The notes under the pieces: model-generated
Seen by the model: the letters and a program-made list of their open reading frames with translations, nothing else
The model's database searches: none
Told to the model about the DNA's origin: nothing
Source: Rhynchopus sp. YZ270_cl-10
Taxonomy: Eukaryota > Euglenozoa > Diplonemea > Diplonemida > Diplonemidae
NCBI GenBank assembly: GCA_964035575.1
Contig: OZ037864.1
Location: 434,001-498,000 of the forward strand
Length of the DNA stretch: 64,000 nt
Reading direction: 5' to 3'
Shown: piece after piece, positions 9,916 through 20,500 of the stretch
Layout of the letters: each line of letters begins with the position of its first letter
Position numbering within the stretch: the first letter of the stretch is position 1
Translations under genes and position numbers: made by a program

Positions 9916-11868
9916 TTAAACCCGCGTGGCTAGCTTTAGCGGATTTGTGACTATTCCCTGTCGTGACGAGCCTGTGCTTAACGGTGGCGATCCTGGTGAC
10001 GTGGTCACGCTTTCCTTTGACTGCGAGAGGTTGTACGGGGGTGTTGTGGGCTCGGATGACCTCAACCCTTCTAGGGTTCTATTCGCGGGCATTGGGTGAT
10101 CTTCTGGATGCCAGTCCAACTTCTTTAGCAGATGTATGAACTCCACGCTCACTTCTAGGTCGGGCTCATTCTTCTTTGTCCCTTCAAACTGTAAAAGTGA
10201 ATCATTAAGCACATTACATTTTATTTTACATACATAAATGACCGCTTCCAAGGAGACGTTTGGGTACTCGCCTGACAACAGACGTGCAAGGCTTTCTATT
10301 GCGCCAATGTGTATTGACACAAGGACCGAGTGCGTCGGGTTGTAGCACTCTGTAGTGAGGAGCGTGACCTCTGCCAGGTCGCAGACGAGGTTGAGGTACA
10401 TCTTGCTGACACCACGCATGAAGACGGAGCAGGCTTCTGGTTCCTCGACGTTGGGGAGGGCGCAGATTGCGTCGACGGCTGCTTCTTGCAGGGCCACGGA
10501 GTCGAGGACAAGGTGGAAGGAGATGAGCGAGCCGTTGTCGACGATGCTCTCACCCAAGGCCAGCATCAGTGGGCTGTATGTATACGAGATGAACAGGTCG
10601 TCTGGGGCACCCACACTGTGCAGGGTAACGTTGATCCCCTCGAAAAGTATGCTTGTGAGGATCGTGTTCGGCAGCGATGCTCGGTCGTGCACACTGCTGC
10701 TCTGCAGGCCGTTCGCAAACTCCGACACTGCGCGTGTCGTGAGGATGCGGAGGTCAAGAAGTGTGTGCAACGAGGTCCGCTTCGCATTCTGGTTTTGCTT
10801 CTCAAACACAATCTCGTTGAAGTTTGCGCCAATAAGAATAACAGGAAACGCGATGACCAGTGTCCCCGCAAGCATGGTAACAGCAGCCACCCCCCTGCCC
10901 GCATACGACAGCGGCACCAAGTCCCCGTACCCCACCGTGCACAACGTCACCAACGCCCACCAAAATGTATGCGGAATAGACTGAAACTTCGACTCCACAT
11001 TTTCCGTGGCACCGTGGTCGACGTGCTTTGTATACCACGTCCCCTCGACAAGATGTTCGCTCGACGTTTCGGCCAGAAACATTGCAGAAGAAAACTGTAA
11101 AAAAAAAAAGAGGTAAAAAAGCACCGAATAAAAACATACCAAAACCATGGAGATGATGATCAAGAAGAAGAGAAGATAGAGAGCGTCGAGGGAGCGGGTC
11201 AGCGACTTTTGCACGTATTGGAGGTTTTCGGATATTTTGCCGACTTTGAGGACACGCAGAACCTTCACGAGCCGAATACACCTGAGGAAGATGAGACTCT
11301 GCATTTGATCACTCTTAATGAAGAACCCTAAGTAGTAGGGCACGATTGAGAGAAGGTCGATCCAGTTCAGGAAGTCGTACATAAACTTCACCCTTGAGTC
11401 TGTTGAATACAACCGCGATCCAAACTCCACAGTGAAGAACACCACACACACCGTTTCCACGACGAACAGCGACTGCAAATGCTTTCCATAGTACCTCGGC
11501 ATCGACTCTATCAAGACCAGGCAGACACTCACGACAATCGCAACAAACCCGCAGACATGCACACAAAGGGTTACTTTATGAGAGAACCGTCCAAAATGAT
11601 TCGTATAAATCGAGGAAGGGTCTAAAACGGAGTTCATCTTATTTCTGAAGGTCGCGGGGTACTCTTTGTCTTGATTATCACCTTCTTCAAGCTCCTGCAT
11701 GGCTTGCGCCTCTGGTAGCATAAACGCATCGCTCATCCGCCGTGTATGCTCCTCTTCTGACATGATAATGTTCACCAGCTTATCACGCCATACCGACCGA
11801 GGCCTTCTCGGCGACGTCGGTCGCTCAGCTTCCTCCCTCCGAATAGGGGTTACCCTAGCAAGCGCCAT
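9916..11868 (-). CDS. Voltage-gated K+ channel, Kv type, two 45-nt introns
   Basis: A six-transmembrane channel subunit. S4 carries spaced arginine and lysine residues (RCIRLVKVLRVLKVGK, ~196-211). S5 continues into FSSAMFLAE, typical of Kv channels, and the selectivity filter TVGYGD lies at ~296-301 of the spliced protein. Reading straight through gives 650 residues. Two 45-nt segments (11095-11139 and 10189-10233) have GTATGT..TTACAG ends, and removing the first restores a standard S5, so I predict a 620-residue product. The C-terminal ~300 residues are soluble, resemble no domain I can name, and end in a Ser/Thr/Pro-rich tail. There is no T1 domain. The start is supported by a pyrimidine-rich tract and AAG 7 nt upstream. 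Role: voltage-controlled K+ efflux. Confidence 0.92.
   Translation of the reverse strand: MALARVTPIRREEAERPTSPRRPRSVWRDKLVNIIMSEEEHTRRMSDAFMLPEAQAMQELEEGDNQDKEYPATFRNKMNSVLDPSSIYTNHFGRFSHKVTLCVHVCGFVAIVVSVCLVLIESMPRYYGKHLQSLFVVETVCVVFFTVEFGSRLYSTDSRVKFMYDFLNWIDLLSIVPYYLGFFIKSDQMQSLIFLRCIRLVKVLRVLKVGKISENLQYVQKSLTRSLDALYLLFFLIIISMVLVCFYSVLFYLFFFLQFSSAMFLAETSSEHLVEGTWYTKHVDHGATENVESKFQSIPHTFWWALVTLCTVGYGDLVPLSYAGRGVAAVTMLAGTLVIAFPVILIGANFNEIVFEKQNQNAKRTSLHTLLDLRILTTRAVSEFANGLQSSSVHDRASLPNTILTSILFEGINVTLHSVGAPDDLFISYTYSPLMLALGESIVDNGSLISFHLVLDSVALQEAAVDAICALPNVEEPEACSVFMRGVSKMYLNLVCDLAEVTLLTTECYNPTHSVLVSIHIGAIESLARLLSGEYPNVSLEAVIYVCKIKCNVLNDSLLQFEGTKKNEPDLEVSVEFIHLLKKLDWHPEDHPMPANRTLEGLRSSEPTTPPYNLSQSKESVTTSPGSPPLSTGSSRQGIVTNPLKLATRV
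10189..10233 (-). other. Predicted 45-nt cis intron, Kv gene intron 2
   Basis: Begins GTATGTAAAA and ends CTTTTACAG on the coding strand. It is a multiple of three and lacks stops, so the frame stays open whether or not it is removed. Confidence 0.7.
11095..11139 (-). other. Predicted 45-nt cis intron, Kv gene intron 1
   Basis: Begins GTATGT and ends in a long T tract plus ACAG. Removing it joins MVL to FSSAMFLAE, the conserved Kv S5 sequence. In frame and stop-free. Confidence 0.85.
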
Positions 11869-12460
11869 TTCACCGCTTTAAGCCAAGACGGTGCAGAAAT
11901 ACGAATAGGGGGGGAGGAGGGGGAAAATCCGCCCGGGAATAGGGACTACTATTTAAACCATTTTAACGAGAGGTCGGCCCACATCGCGGCGGGAGGTGGT
12001 GGTGGGGGAAGATTGGGAGGGGTTAAGGGACGTTGATGTGTTTCTGAGAGGGGTGGTGTTTGGGAGGATGAGGTGTACTGGAGGCTGCAAAAAAAACCCT
12101 CGGTTTTTGCGGGGTTTTTTTGTGAAGAGAAGGAAAGAAGAAAACTTAAAAGATGCCTCATTCACGCATCATGGGCTATATTCCGACCGCTCGGCAAAAC
12201 CCACATCTGTTCTCAAACGCATCTTTCCCACTATCGTAAAAGCGCTGGAATACGCTGGGTTTGAAAATATGGGCTGTCTTTTCGTCAAGAAGGGGGAAGG
12301 TAATACATTTTAAAGTTGTCGAGATGGATTACTTTTTTGTGTCGACAGTCGCCGAGTAATCCCAGGAGAATTAGGAGAATTCGGGTCTGCACTCAATGTT
12401 GGCCAAAGCCTTTTGTACTACGTAAGGTATAGAGTTCGTCCTCAACCCTTCAACCCTTTT

Positions 12461-12982
12461 CAACTTACCTTCCTTCACCCCCCTGTAAGGGGAACCGTAG
12501 GTGAAGTAAGGTATAGTATTGAAATCGATGTGGGGGGGGGGGAAAGGGTCAATTTTACAAAACCAGATTTTGAGGAAAATTTTAGCCAAAAATGGGCCCC
12601 ACGTATAAGGAACCGGGCTCATATTTCTCAAAATTTAAGTAGTCAAAAAATTGTCCAATTTTCGAGATTGACCCCACCACTGCACGGGCGGAGCCCAAAA
12701 ATGCAAATAAGGACCCTTTTTCAACTTACCTTCCTTCACCCCCCTGTAAGGGTAACCGTAGGTGAAGTAAGGTATAGTATTGAAATCGATGTGGGGGGGG
12801 GGGAAAGGGTCAATTTTACAAAACCAGATTTTGAGGAAAATTTTAGCCAAAAATGGGCCCCACGTATAAGGAACCGGGCTCATATTTCTCAAAATTTAAG
12901 TAGTCAAAAAATTGTCCAATTTTCGAGATTGACCCCACCACTGCACGGGCGGAGCCCAAAAATGCAAATAAGGACCCTTTTT
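12461..12982. repeat. 261-bp tandem duplication, two copies
   Basis: The two units (from caacttaccttccttcaccc to ggaccctttt) are almost identical, with period 261 bp. Each has a G-run near its start, which may have promoted unequal exchange. No coding role is apparent. Confidence 0.9.
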
Positions 12983-13028
12983 AATTTGTTCTCTTGAAAT
13001 GTATAATTTCATGTTTTCGCGAAAAAAA

Positions 13029-13520
13029 TTACAACTGATCCCTACAAGGGTTGAAGGAAGGTGGTTGAAAACAACAGTTACAACAAGGACAAGTAATTGC
13101 TAAGGAAAAACGGGTGTGCTGTGGAAAACTCCGCGCGATTTTCGAAACCACCGTAGCATCCTGGCGATTTGCTGGAGGTGCTGATGCGCCTGGTGTGATC
13201 GATGTGTTGTAGTCTGTGCGTTCTGTGTTCCTTCCGCACTGCTCCAACGACGACGACAATGTGGGGAGCCTGTGGACAAAAACGAGCTGGAACACGCCGA
13301 GCCTGCCGAGCCGACGTCCAACAACGCTGTCGAGCAGATGGTGCTGGACGAAGAGGACAGCCCCCCCCTTCTTGAACGTTTCAGATGCTGGCGTCAGTGG
13401 GTCTGGCAGCTTACGAAGAGCGTTAGCATACCTGCAGAAGAGCAGAATGCTGGGCGTGTTGTAGATTATTTCTACAGGATGGAGTTCCACATCACACCCC
13501 GTTTTTTTTTCCGATAGCAA
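13029..13520 (-). other. Undecided ORF region, possible relic
   Basis: A 163-codon minus-strand ORF overlaps a protein-like plus-strand frame (13272-13517, acidic segment VEQMVLDEEDSPPLLERF). Neither has a clear homologue or acceptor-like AG at its start. It may be a degraded gene or chance. Confidence 0.2.
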
Positions 13521-13550
13521 TTACTTGTTTTTTTTTTCGTTTTTTTTCGT

Positions 13551-14531
13551 TCAAACCTCGGTAACATTATCAGCGAGGGAGCTATCGTCATCCTCACTAT
13601 GAATCTGTCTTATTAACCAGAAGGTCAGACTCATGCACCCGGTTGCAAAGAGGAGAACTACCAGCCCCTTTTTTAGACTCCGTCCTGGTATGTAGAGACC
13701 GGCATGGCTGCCGAGGGTTGTTGTGAGACTGTTGTTTACGGCCATCACCAAGGCTACACCGAGGTCTATTTTTCCGTAGGACAGCGCGCCAATTGTTGCT
13801 GAGGCGGAAAGCGTTGCGATGAACGGAAGCATCGTTCCGATGAGGAGATGCGGAGGGGTATTGGGCCACAACGCAAAAAACAATGGAAGCATCAAAACAG
13901 GCCCCCCTGTACCGGTCATAGACGACGCCACTGCCACACAAAACCCAATAAAAGCTCGCTTTGCGACCCACACCGGATCACTGCTTCCAAGCTGCGGAGG
14001 AACCCCCTCTTCTACAGCTGCTTCAGCCTCCTCCTCTGGCTCTTCTTCCATCTGCTCGACCGCTATAGGGGGTGTTGGTGTACTGTCATTTTCATCTAAA
14101 AGCTCTTCGTGAGGAAGAATCTCGGGTTTCGGGCGCAATCCGCACGCAATATTGATAGAAGACGCAAAACAAATTAACGAAACAACAACACTAAGGGTTC
14201 CTTTCGGGAGAAGGGTGACCAAGTATGCACCTAGCAGAGAGCCGGGAATAGCAGGGAGTGCAAGGTCAAGGGAACGTCTCCAAAGGATTTTCCCTGCACG
14301 ACCCCACACATATGTTTTAGGGAGATTCGCGCTGAAAACAGAGAAGAACGCACACCCAACAGCCGTTTGCGAATCCATCCCTGGAAGCAATAACAGAAGG
14401 GGCACATACACCACACCCCCAACCCCGACACAGCCTATACTAAACGACCCCACAGCATGCCCCAACAGTACCAACGCCACCTGCCACCACACCACTGGGT
14501 CCGGCACGCTGAAAAACGTTATGGTCCCCAT
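13551..14531 (-). CDS. TauE/SafE-family membrane transporter 1
   Basis: 326 residues from MGTITFF. There are two sets of about four hydrophobic segments with a central acidic linker (EEEPEEEAEAA). The glycine-rich first repeat VGGVVYVPLL and second-repeat SSMTGTGGPVLMLPLFF are characteristic of TauE/SafE (DUF81) anion exporters. The reading frame extends 60 codons further upstream through a poly-Pro stretch, but I chose the internal ATG because that extension is encoded by a C14/T7 pyrimidine tract that looks like a splice acceptor region, with AG immediately before the ATG. It is a paralogue of the next gene (15250-16413). Likely substrate is a sulfur-containing or organic anion, unproven. 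Confidence 0.88.
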   Translation of the reverse strand: MGTITFFSVPDPVVWWQVALVLLGHAVGSFSIGCVGVGGVVYVPLLLLLPGMDSQTAVGCAFFSVFSANLPKTYVWGRAGKILWRRSLDLALPAIPGSLLGAYLVTLLPKGTLSVVVSLICFASSINIACGLRPKPEILPHEELLDENDSTPTPPIAVEQMEEEPEEEAEAAVEEGVPPQLGSSDPVWVAKRAFIGFCVAVASSMTGTGGPVLMLPLFFALWPNTPPHLLIGTMLPFIATLSASATIGALSYGKIDLGVALVMAVNNSLTTTLGSHAGLYIPGRSLKKGLVVLLFATGCMSLTFWLIRQIHSEDDDSSLADNVTEV

Positions 14532-14533
14532 CT

Positions 14534-15249
14534 TATAAGGTGTGGCATCTTTTGGATATGTCAAAAAAAGAGGAGGAGGAGGGGGGGGGGGGGGGGGGGG
14601 GATCTTATTGCTAAGGTTGCAAAGGGGATGGGGGGATGGAAGGGGTGAGAAATTCTGGCTATTGTAGGGTTTCCCCAGAGAGGTCGGCTCATTTGATGAA
14701 AGGGACAACACGAAAAATATTATGAGAAAAGTTGGATTCGAAAAAAAATAAGGGGGGGATCTCCAGGCAATGAAAGAGCGCTAGAAGCAGGAGAGGATCA
14801 ACCAGGTGTATTTTTTTTTCCAACTCTAATAGGTGTTTGTTGCTCCCCTGAGATCAAGGGATTCAAAAAAAAAAAAAAAGAGCCTAATTGATGGTTGATA
14901 TATTCCAGCTTCATCTGTGAAGAAGCTTTTCTAAAAAAATCACCCTATTTGGGAGGGCGTGCATTGCTCTGGGAGGGGATCCCTTTAAGGCGCAAAAACG
15001 AAGAAAAAATGGAAGTTGGAGGTGCAAACGCCTCAGTGGACGTAGGCACCTGGGATCTCCGTGTCTGCCGATACAAAAAAAAAGAGAAAAGAAAAGTTGA
15101 AAGTGCAAACGCCTCACCGTTCATCGGCGGACGCAGACACTGGTTCTCCGCGGGTTATCGAACCCCAGAGAGCCCTAAAAAAAGGGGGTGAAGATGAACC
15201 TAAATCTCTCTCTTTTGTGTTGCAGTTAGTCACCTAAAAAAACAAAACC
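14534..15249. other. Non-genic stretch between the two TauE-like genes
   Basis: Pyrimidine tract of gene 1, low-complexity DNA and a SINE-like cluster with two P segments and one Q (15007-15236). Confidence 0.6.
15007..15236 (+). repeat. SINE-like element, P-P-Q
   Basis: P segments at 15007-15060 and 15088-15165 (the second ends ggttatcgaacccc, resembling a tRNA B-box with a 2-bp insertion), then a Q hairpin at 15189-15236 with an insertion in its loop. Confidence 0.6.
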
Positions 15250-16413
15250 TCAGCTAAGCGTGTTGTTGTTGACATTATTTGTGTCAGAATTTCCTTCATT
15301 TCCGTGCCCAACGAACACCAAAACACACGACGCGGCCCCAGTCAAGATAAGGAGCACCACTAACGACCGTTTCATGTACAACGCGTTTACCCTTAAACCA
15401 TAATGTGCCCCTATGCCACTCACTATCACCATTATAACCCAGAGGATGCCTGCGACTCCTAGGTCAATTTTCCCAAAAAGGAGACTTGCAAAACAGGATG
15501 TCCCCGCTAGGGTCATGACCTGCGGGAGGAGTGTCCCGATCAACTGATGAGGGTTTGTTTTTGGCCACATCGAAAGGTAAAACGGAACAAGAATGATATT
15601 ACCCCCAGTCCCCGTCAGCGCAGAAAACAACCCCGTGAAGAAGCCGCAAGCGCTGCGTGTTGCAACCCACGAGGTGGACGCGCTTTTTAAGCTTTCGTCA
15701 TAAGGCGCCTCGGATACGGTCTCTTGGATGTTTATGCTCTCTACACGGATTACATCGGTGCAGATTCGGCTGTCATCCGCCTCCTTCTCTTCACTCTTGT
15801 CGAGAAAAACCTCTTTCACAGGCTCTTCTGGTTCGCTGTGCTCTGTGTGCTCTGAATGCACGCTGATCATTTCAATGTCCACCAAAGATTGCGGCACCGA
15901 CTTCGCAGACCGCACTGACTTCACATCAGCATCCACCAGCGCGTATTCATCCCCATCCGCTTCCTCGACAACTTCAGGGGAAGGTGCCTCTGTTGTATCT
16001 TCGCGTTTCTCCTTCACAGTGTCGTGCAGGATTTTAAGTCCAGAGATTATGCATAATATAGAAACAACAAGACGCAACCACTTCCCAGGCACAACGCGAG
16101 ACAGAAATGACCCAATTATGGCTCCAGGAAAGGCAGGGATCGCAAAATCGAGGGAACGTCTCCAAGCAATCTTGCCTGCCTTATGCCACATATACACCTT
16201 AGGGAAGTTCGAGGTGAACAGCACTGTTAGAGTAATGCTGATGGCCACGTCAGTCGGCACACCTAACATCGTCAGTAACGGTACGTACACTACACCACCG
16301 ATCCCCACTGCCCCAGACGCAAAGGCACCCACACCAGCACCCAGCACCACAAACACAAGAATGTACCATGCTATATCCGAGTCCAGTTCTGTGAAAAACA
16401 CTACATCGAACAT
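15250..16413 (-). CDS. TauE/SafE-family membrane transporter 2
   Basis: 387 residues. Same architecture as transporter 1: hydrophobic repeat 1 with GIGGVVYVPLL and WHKAGKIAWRRSLDFAIPAFPG, a long acidic cytosolic-type linker (~residues 140-250, rich in Glu, Ser, Asp), then repeat 2 with SALTGTGGNIILVPFYL and GKIDLGVAGI. The shared KAGKI.WRRSLD..IPA.PG motif shows the two genes are tandem duplicates, but they are well diverged. The ATG follows directly after ACACAG, an acceptor-like site with no leader. Upstream lies copy 1 of the four-copy 210-bp repeat. Likely a membrane exporter of sulfite or similar anions; substrate unproven. Confidence 0.9.
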   Translation of the reverse strand: MFDVVFFTELDSDIAWYILVFVVLGAGVGAFASGAVGIGGVVYVPLLTMLGVPTDVAISITLTVLFTSNFPKVYMWHKAGKIAWRRSLDFAIPAFPGAIIGSFLSRVVPGKWLRLVVSILCIISGLKILHDTVKEKREDTTEAPSPEVVEEADGDEYALVDADVKSVRSAKSVPQSLVDIEMISVHSEHTEHSEPEEPVKEVFLDKSEEKEADDSRICTDVIRVESINIQETVSEAPYDESLKSASTSWVATRSACGFFTGLFSALTGTGGNIILVPFYLSMWPKTNPHQLIGTLLPQVMTLAGTSCFASLLFGKIDLGVAGILWVIMVIVSGIGAHYGLRVNALYMKRSLVVLLILTGAASCVLVFVGHGNEGNSDTNNVNNNTLS

Positions 16414-16499
16414 CTGTGTACGTCTCCTAAAGTAGGTAAGTACGTAGGGGTGGAGGGGGTTGGTGAGTGCGGTGCGGTGTGGTGGGGTAGGAGAGAAGT

Positions 16500-16757
16500 G
16501 TCGGAAGTGTGCTATGATGTCAGCCAGGTTAAGTGTGTGTTGTGATCAATCAAGAGGCGTGACGCCCACTCAGCGTGGTGCATGGTCAATAATGACGAAT
16601 TTCATCATGTTCTGCTGTGTCAGGAAACGGAGGATATCTCGAGTGGTTTGGGTGTGCGTGGATGCCATGACCGGCAGCGACGCGACCGTAAACCCCCTTT
16701 CGACGGGTCTTTGTGCGACAGACACGGTGGATGTCTGACGGAGGGGAGGGTGCACTG
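16500..16757 (-). repeat. Four-copy 210-bp repeat, copy 1
   Basis: Shared with 26091, 42633 and 46354. Coding-strand translation ends in a conserved frame VERGFTVASLPVMASTH.. terminating at DHAPR. It lies ~90 bp upstream of TauE-like 2. Confidence 0.85.
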
Positions 16758-17500
16758 GGTAATATGTGGGAGAATAGGGTCAAGAAACAAGATGGTGTAT
16801 TCTGTTTTATGTTCTTTTCAAAAATGCATGAACCGCTGAAAGAAGCGTGCAAAAGGGAACATATTGAAGAACCAACTGGCGCAAGCAGTGTGAGCAAGAT
16901 AGACAGAACTGTCAGACATCTTGCCCTCCGCTTCTGCGCGTCTCGTGTGTCTTCTTTGAAGGAAGGGGTAAAGTAGTAACGTATGCAAGGGGAGTGGTGC
17001 AAGGGTACGTGGGACATAGAAAGTCTGTTGCGGCACTGTACAGGAGTCCAGCAGACTGCAGGTGCACAAGCACGTCCACACACACCAAATGTGCGAACCT
17101 GACCTGTGCACTGCAACCTTGCCAGCCCCTTCTCAAGCGTCTCGCGTCAGAGCAGAAAATAAAAACAAAAAGTTAAAACCAAAGATTTAGTCACTGAAGT
17201 GCATGTGCACCCACGTCTCTTTCACACAGTAGAAGGTACTGTGGATACAGGGATGATACACTGGTTCAGTACAAACAGCAAATACAATGATCTTAAATGA
17301 GTTTCTCATCAACCATGTCGAAAAGAAACAATAAAAACTGAAAGATTCATGTGACGAGAGCGTGCACATACATCTGACCAAAAAATAGTTCTTTATGAGA
17401 ACCAAAGTTGAAAAAAAAAGAGGAGCAGAAAATAAAAAAAGCAAACGTTGTAAGATGACACTAAACCTCAAGTGTTTAGCAAGTTAAAAAAACACAAAAA
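16500..17500. repeat. ~1-kb downstream block duplicated at 42633-43620
   Basis: Nearly base-for-base identical to 42633-43620 (offset 26,122). It continues into the 3' part of the cysteine-rich gene, giving ~1.65 kb of near identity. It contains identical ORFs of up to 176 codons in both copies. Identity alone does not show coding, and I see no domain. It includes copy 1 of the 210-bp repeat and a Q-like hairpin near 17449-17490. Confidence 0.9.
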
Positions 17501-17541
17501 CAACAACATCATTCGTCTGTCAGAATCACATGCGTCAGCTA

Positions 17542-20500
17542 TCACAACTTCTCACGCACACATGCGATGGTAGTGCAGCACAACGTCTCAACGTAGCACT
17601 TGTCCTTGTTCGTGGACCTGCAGCGTGCACGCTTCTTCTGCCTGAAGCCCTCCCTGCACACCGGCAGTGCCTCACAGCACGGTGCACTGTCCGACACACA
17701 GCATCCCGAGCAGTCCGCACAGCCTTCCCTCTCATCACCAGCACACACAAAACCTGCATCACACTGGATGTTTGCAATCCCGCCACACATCTTCTCACAG
17801 GCAGCAGGTTCCTCAACAGGTGCAGGCACTCCTCTTGTGTCCACCTCACAGCATCCAAGGCAGTCAGCTCCACCTGTGCTTGGGTCGCAGCTGTCTGTCG
17901 CGTCGTCCACACACACGTATCCAGCCTTGCACATCGTGCCAATCTTCCCACCACACACATTCGCACAGGTTGGTGCAGCCTCCTCCTCACAACATCCTCC
18001 ACAGTCGGCACCTCCGTTCTTCGGGTCGCAGTTGTCGTTCACATCGTCGGCACAGACGAAACCAGTTCCGCACTGGATGTTGGCAATACCACCGCAGAAC
18101 TCACACTTCGGCGGAGCAAGGATGCAGCATCCAAGGCAGTCAGCTCCTCCGTTCTTGGGGTCACAGCTGTCGGTTGCGTCATCAACGCAGACGTAGCCAT
18201 CCTTGCATGCAGTTCCAAGGATTCCACCGCAGACGTTGTGGCAGACAGGGGCAGGTGCAGGCTCACAGCATCCCGAGCAGTCCGCACAGCCTTCCCTCTG
18301 AACACCACCACACACGAAACCTGCATCACACTCGATCTTTGCAATCCCGCCACACATCTTCTCACATGCCGCAGGTTCTTCAACAGGTGCAAGCTCACAG
18401 CATCCGAGGCAGTCAGCTCCTCCGTTCTTGGGGTCGCAGCTGTCGGTTGCGTCATCGATGCAGACGTAGCCATCCTTGCATGCAGTTCCGAGGATTCCAC
18501 CACAGACGTTGTGGCAGATAGGGGCAGGCGCAAGCTCACAGCATCCGAGGCAGTCAGCTCCTCCGTTCTTGGGGTCACAGCTGTCAGTTGCATCGTCAAC
18601 ACAGACGTAGCCATCCTTGCATGCAGTTCCAAGGATTCCACCGCAGACGTTGTGGCAGACAGGGGCAGGTGCAAGCTCGCAGCATCCGAGGCAGTCAGCT
18701 CCTCCGTTCTTGGGGTCACAGCTGTCGGTTGCGTCATCGACACAGACGTAGCCATCCTTGCATGCAGTTCCGAGGATTCCACCACAGACGTTGTGGCAGA
18801 TAGGGGCAGGCGCAAGCTCACAGCATCCGAGGCAGTCAGCTCCTCCGTTCTTGGGGTCACAGCTGTCAGTTGCATCGTCAACACAGACGTAGCCATCCTT
18901 GCATGCAGTTCCAAGGATTCCACCGCAGACATTGTGGCAGACAGGGGCAGGTGCAGGCTCACAGCATCCCGAGCAGTCCGCACAGCCTTCCCTCTGAACA
19001 CCACCACACACGAAACCTGCATCACACTGGATGTTTGCAATCCCGCCACACATCTTCTCACATGCCGCAGGTTCTTCAACAGGTGCAAGCTCACAGCATC
19101 CGAGGCAGTCAGCTCCTCCGTTCTTGGGGTCGCAGCTGTCGGTTGCGTCATCGATGCAGACGTAGCCATCCTTGCATGCAGTTCCGAGGATTCCACCACA
19201 GACGTTGTGGCAGATAGGGGCAGGCGCAAGCTCACAGCATCCGAGGCAGTCAGCTCCTCCGTTCTTGGGGTCACAGCTGTCAGTTGCATCGTCAACACAG
19301 ACGTAGCCATCCTTGCATGCAGTTCCAAGGATTCCACCGCAGACATTGTGGCAGACAGGGGCAGGTGCAGGCTCACAGCATCCCGAGCAGTCCGCACAGC
19401 CTTCCCTCTGAACACCACCACACACGAAACCTGCATCACACTGGATGTTTGCAATCCCGCCACACATCTTCTCACATGCCGCAGGTTCTTCAACAGGTGC
19501 AAGCTCACAGCATCCGAGGCAGTCAGCTCCTCCGTTCTTGGGGTCGCAGCTGTCGGTTGCGTCGTCAACACAGACGTAGCCATCCTTGCATGCAGTTCCG
19601 AGGATTCCACCACAGACGTTGTGGCAGACTGGGGCAGGTGCAAGCTCGCAGCATCCGAGGCAGTCAGCTCCTCCGTTCTTGGGGTCGCAGCTGTCAGTTG
19701 CATCGTCAACACAGACGTAGCCATCCTTGCATGCAGTTCCAAGGATTCCACCGCAGACGTTGTGGCAGACAGGGGCAGGTGAAGGCTCACAGCATCCCGA
19801 GCAGTCCGCACAGCCTTCCCTCTGAACACCACCACACACGAAACCTGCATCGCACTGGATGTTTGCAATCCCGCCACACATCTTCTCACATGCCGCAGGT
19901 TCTTCAACAGGTGCAAGCTCACAGCATCCGAGGCAGTCAGCTCCTCCGTTCTTGGGGTCGCAGCTGTCGGTTGCGTCATCGATGCAGACGTAGCCATCCT
20001 TGCATGCAGTTCCGAGGATTCCACCGCAGACGTTGTGGCAGACAGGGGCAGGTGCAGGCTCACAGCATCCCGAGCAGTCCGCACAGCCTTCCCTCTGAAC
20101 ACCACCACACACGAAACCTGCATCACACTGGATGTTTGCAATCCCGCCACACATCTTCTCACATGCCGCAGGTTCTTCAACAGACGCAAGCTCGCAGCAT
20201 CCAAGGCAGTCAGCACCTCCGTTCTTGGGGTCACAGCTGTCGGTTGCGTCATCGACACAGACGTAGCCGTCCTTGCATGCAGTTCCGAGGATTCCACCAC
20301 AGACGTTGTGGCAGATAGGGGCAGGCGCAAGCTCACAGCATCCGAGGCAGTCAGCACCTCCGTTCTTGGGGTCACAGCTGTCAGTTGCATCGTCAACACA
20401 GACGTAGCCATCCTTGCATGCAGTTCCAAGGATTCCACCGCAGACGTTGTGGCAGACAGGGGCAGGTGCAAGCTCGCAGCATCCGAGGCAGTCAGCTCCT

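Larger units (their letters stand above)
11876..13550. other. Stretch between TauE-like 1 and Kv genes
   Basis: Contains a 261-bp tandem duplication (12461-12982) and an undecided ORF region (13029-13520). The rest (11940-12360) shows no supportable gene. Confidence 0.5.

Noticed and set aside
15088-15165. tRNA gene
   Set aside because: B-box-like ggttatcgaacccc has a 2-bp insertion, and no cloverleaf with acceptor stem can be drawn. Kept as a SINE-like P segment.
16586-17116. 176-codon ORF, identical at 42710-43240
   Set aside because: Identity is explained by the recent block duplication. No domain, signal peptide or splice support, so coding status is not shown.
17530-19782. 750-codon plus-strand ORF
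   Set aside because: Antisense to the cysteine-rich repeat gene. It stays open only because the repeat unit lacks stops in that frame. The minus frame has a signal peptide and spaced cysteines.
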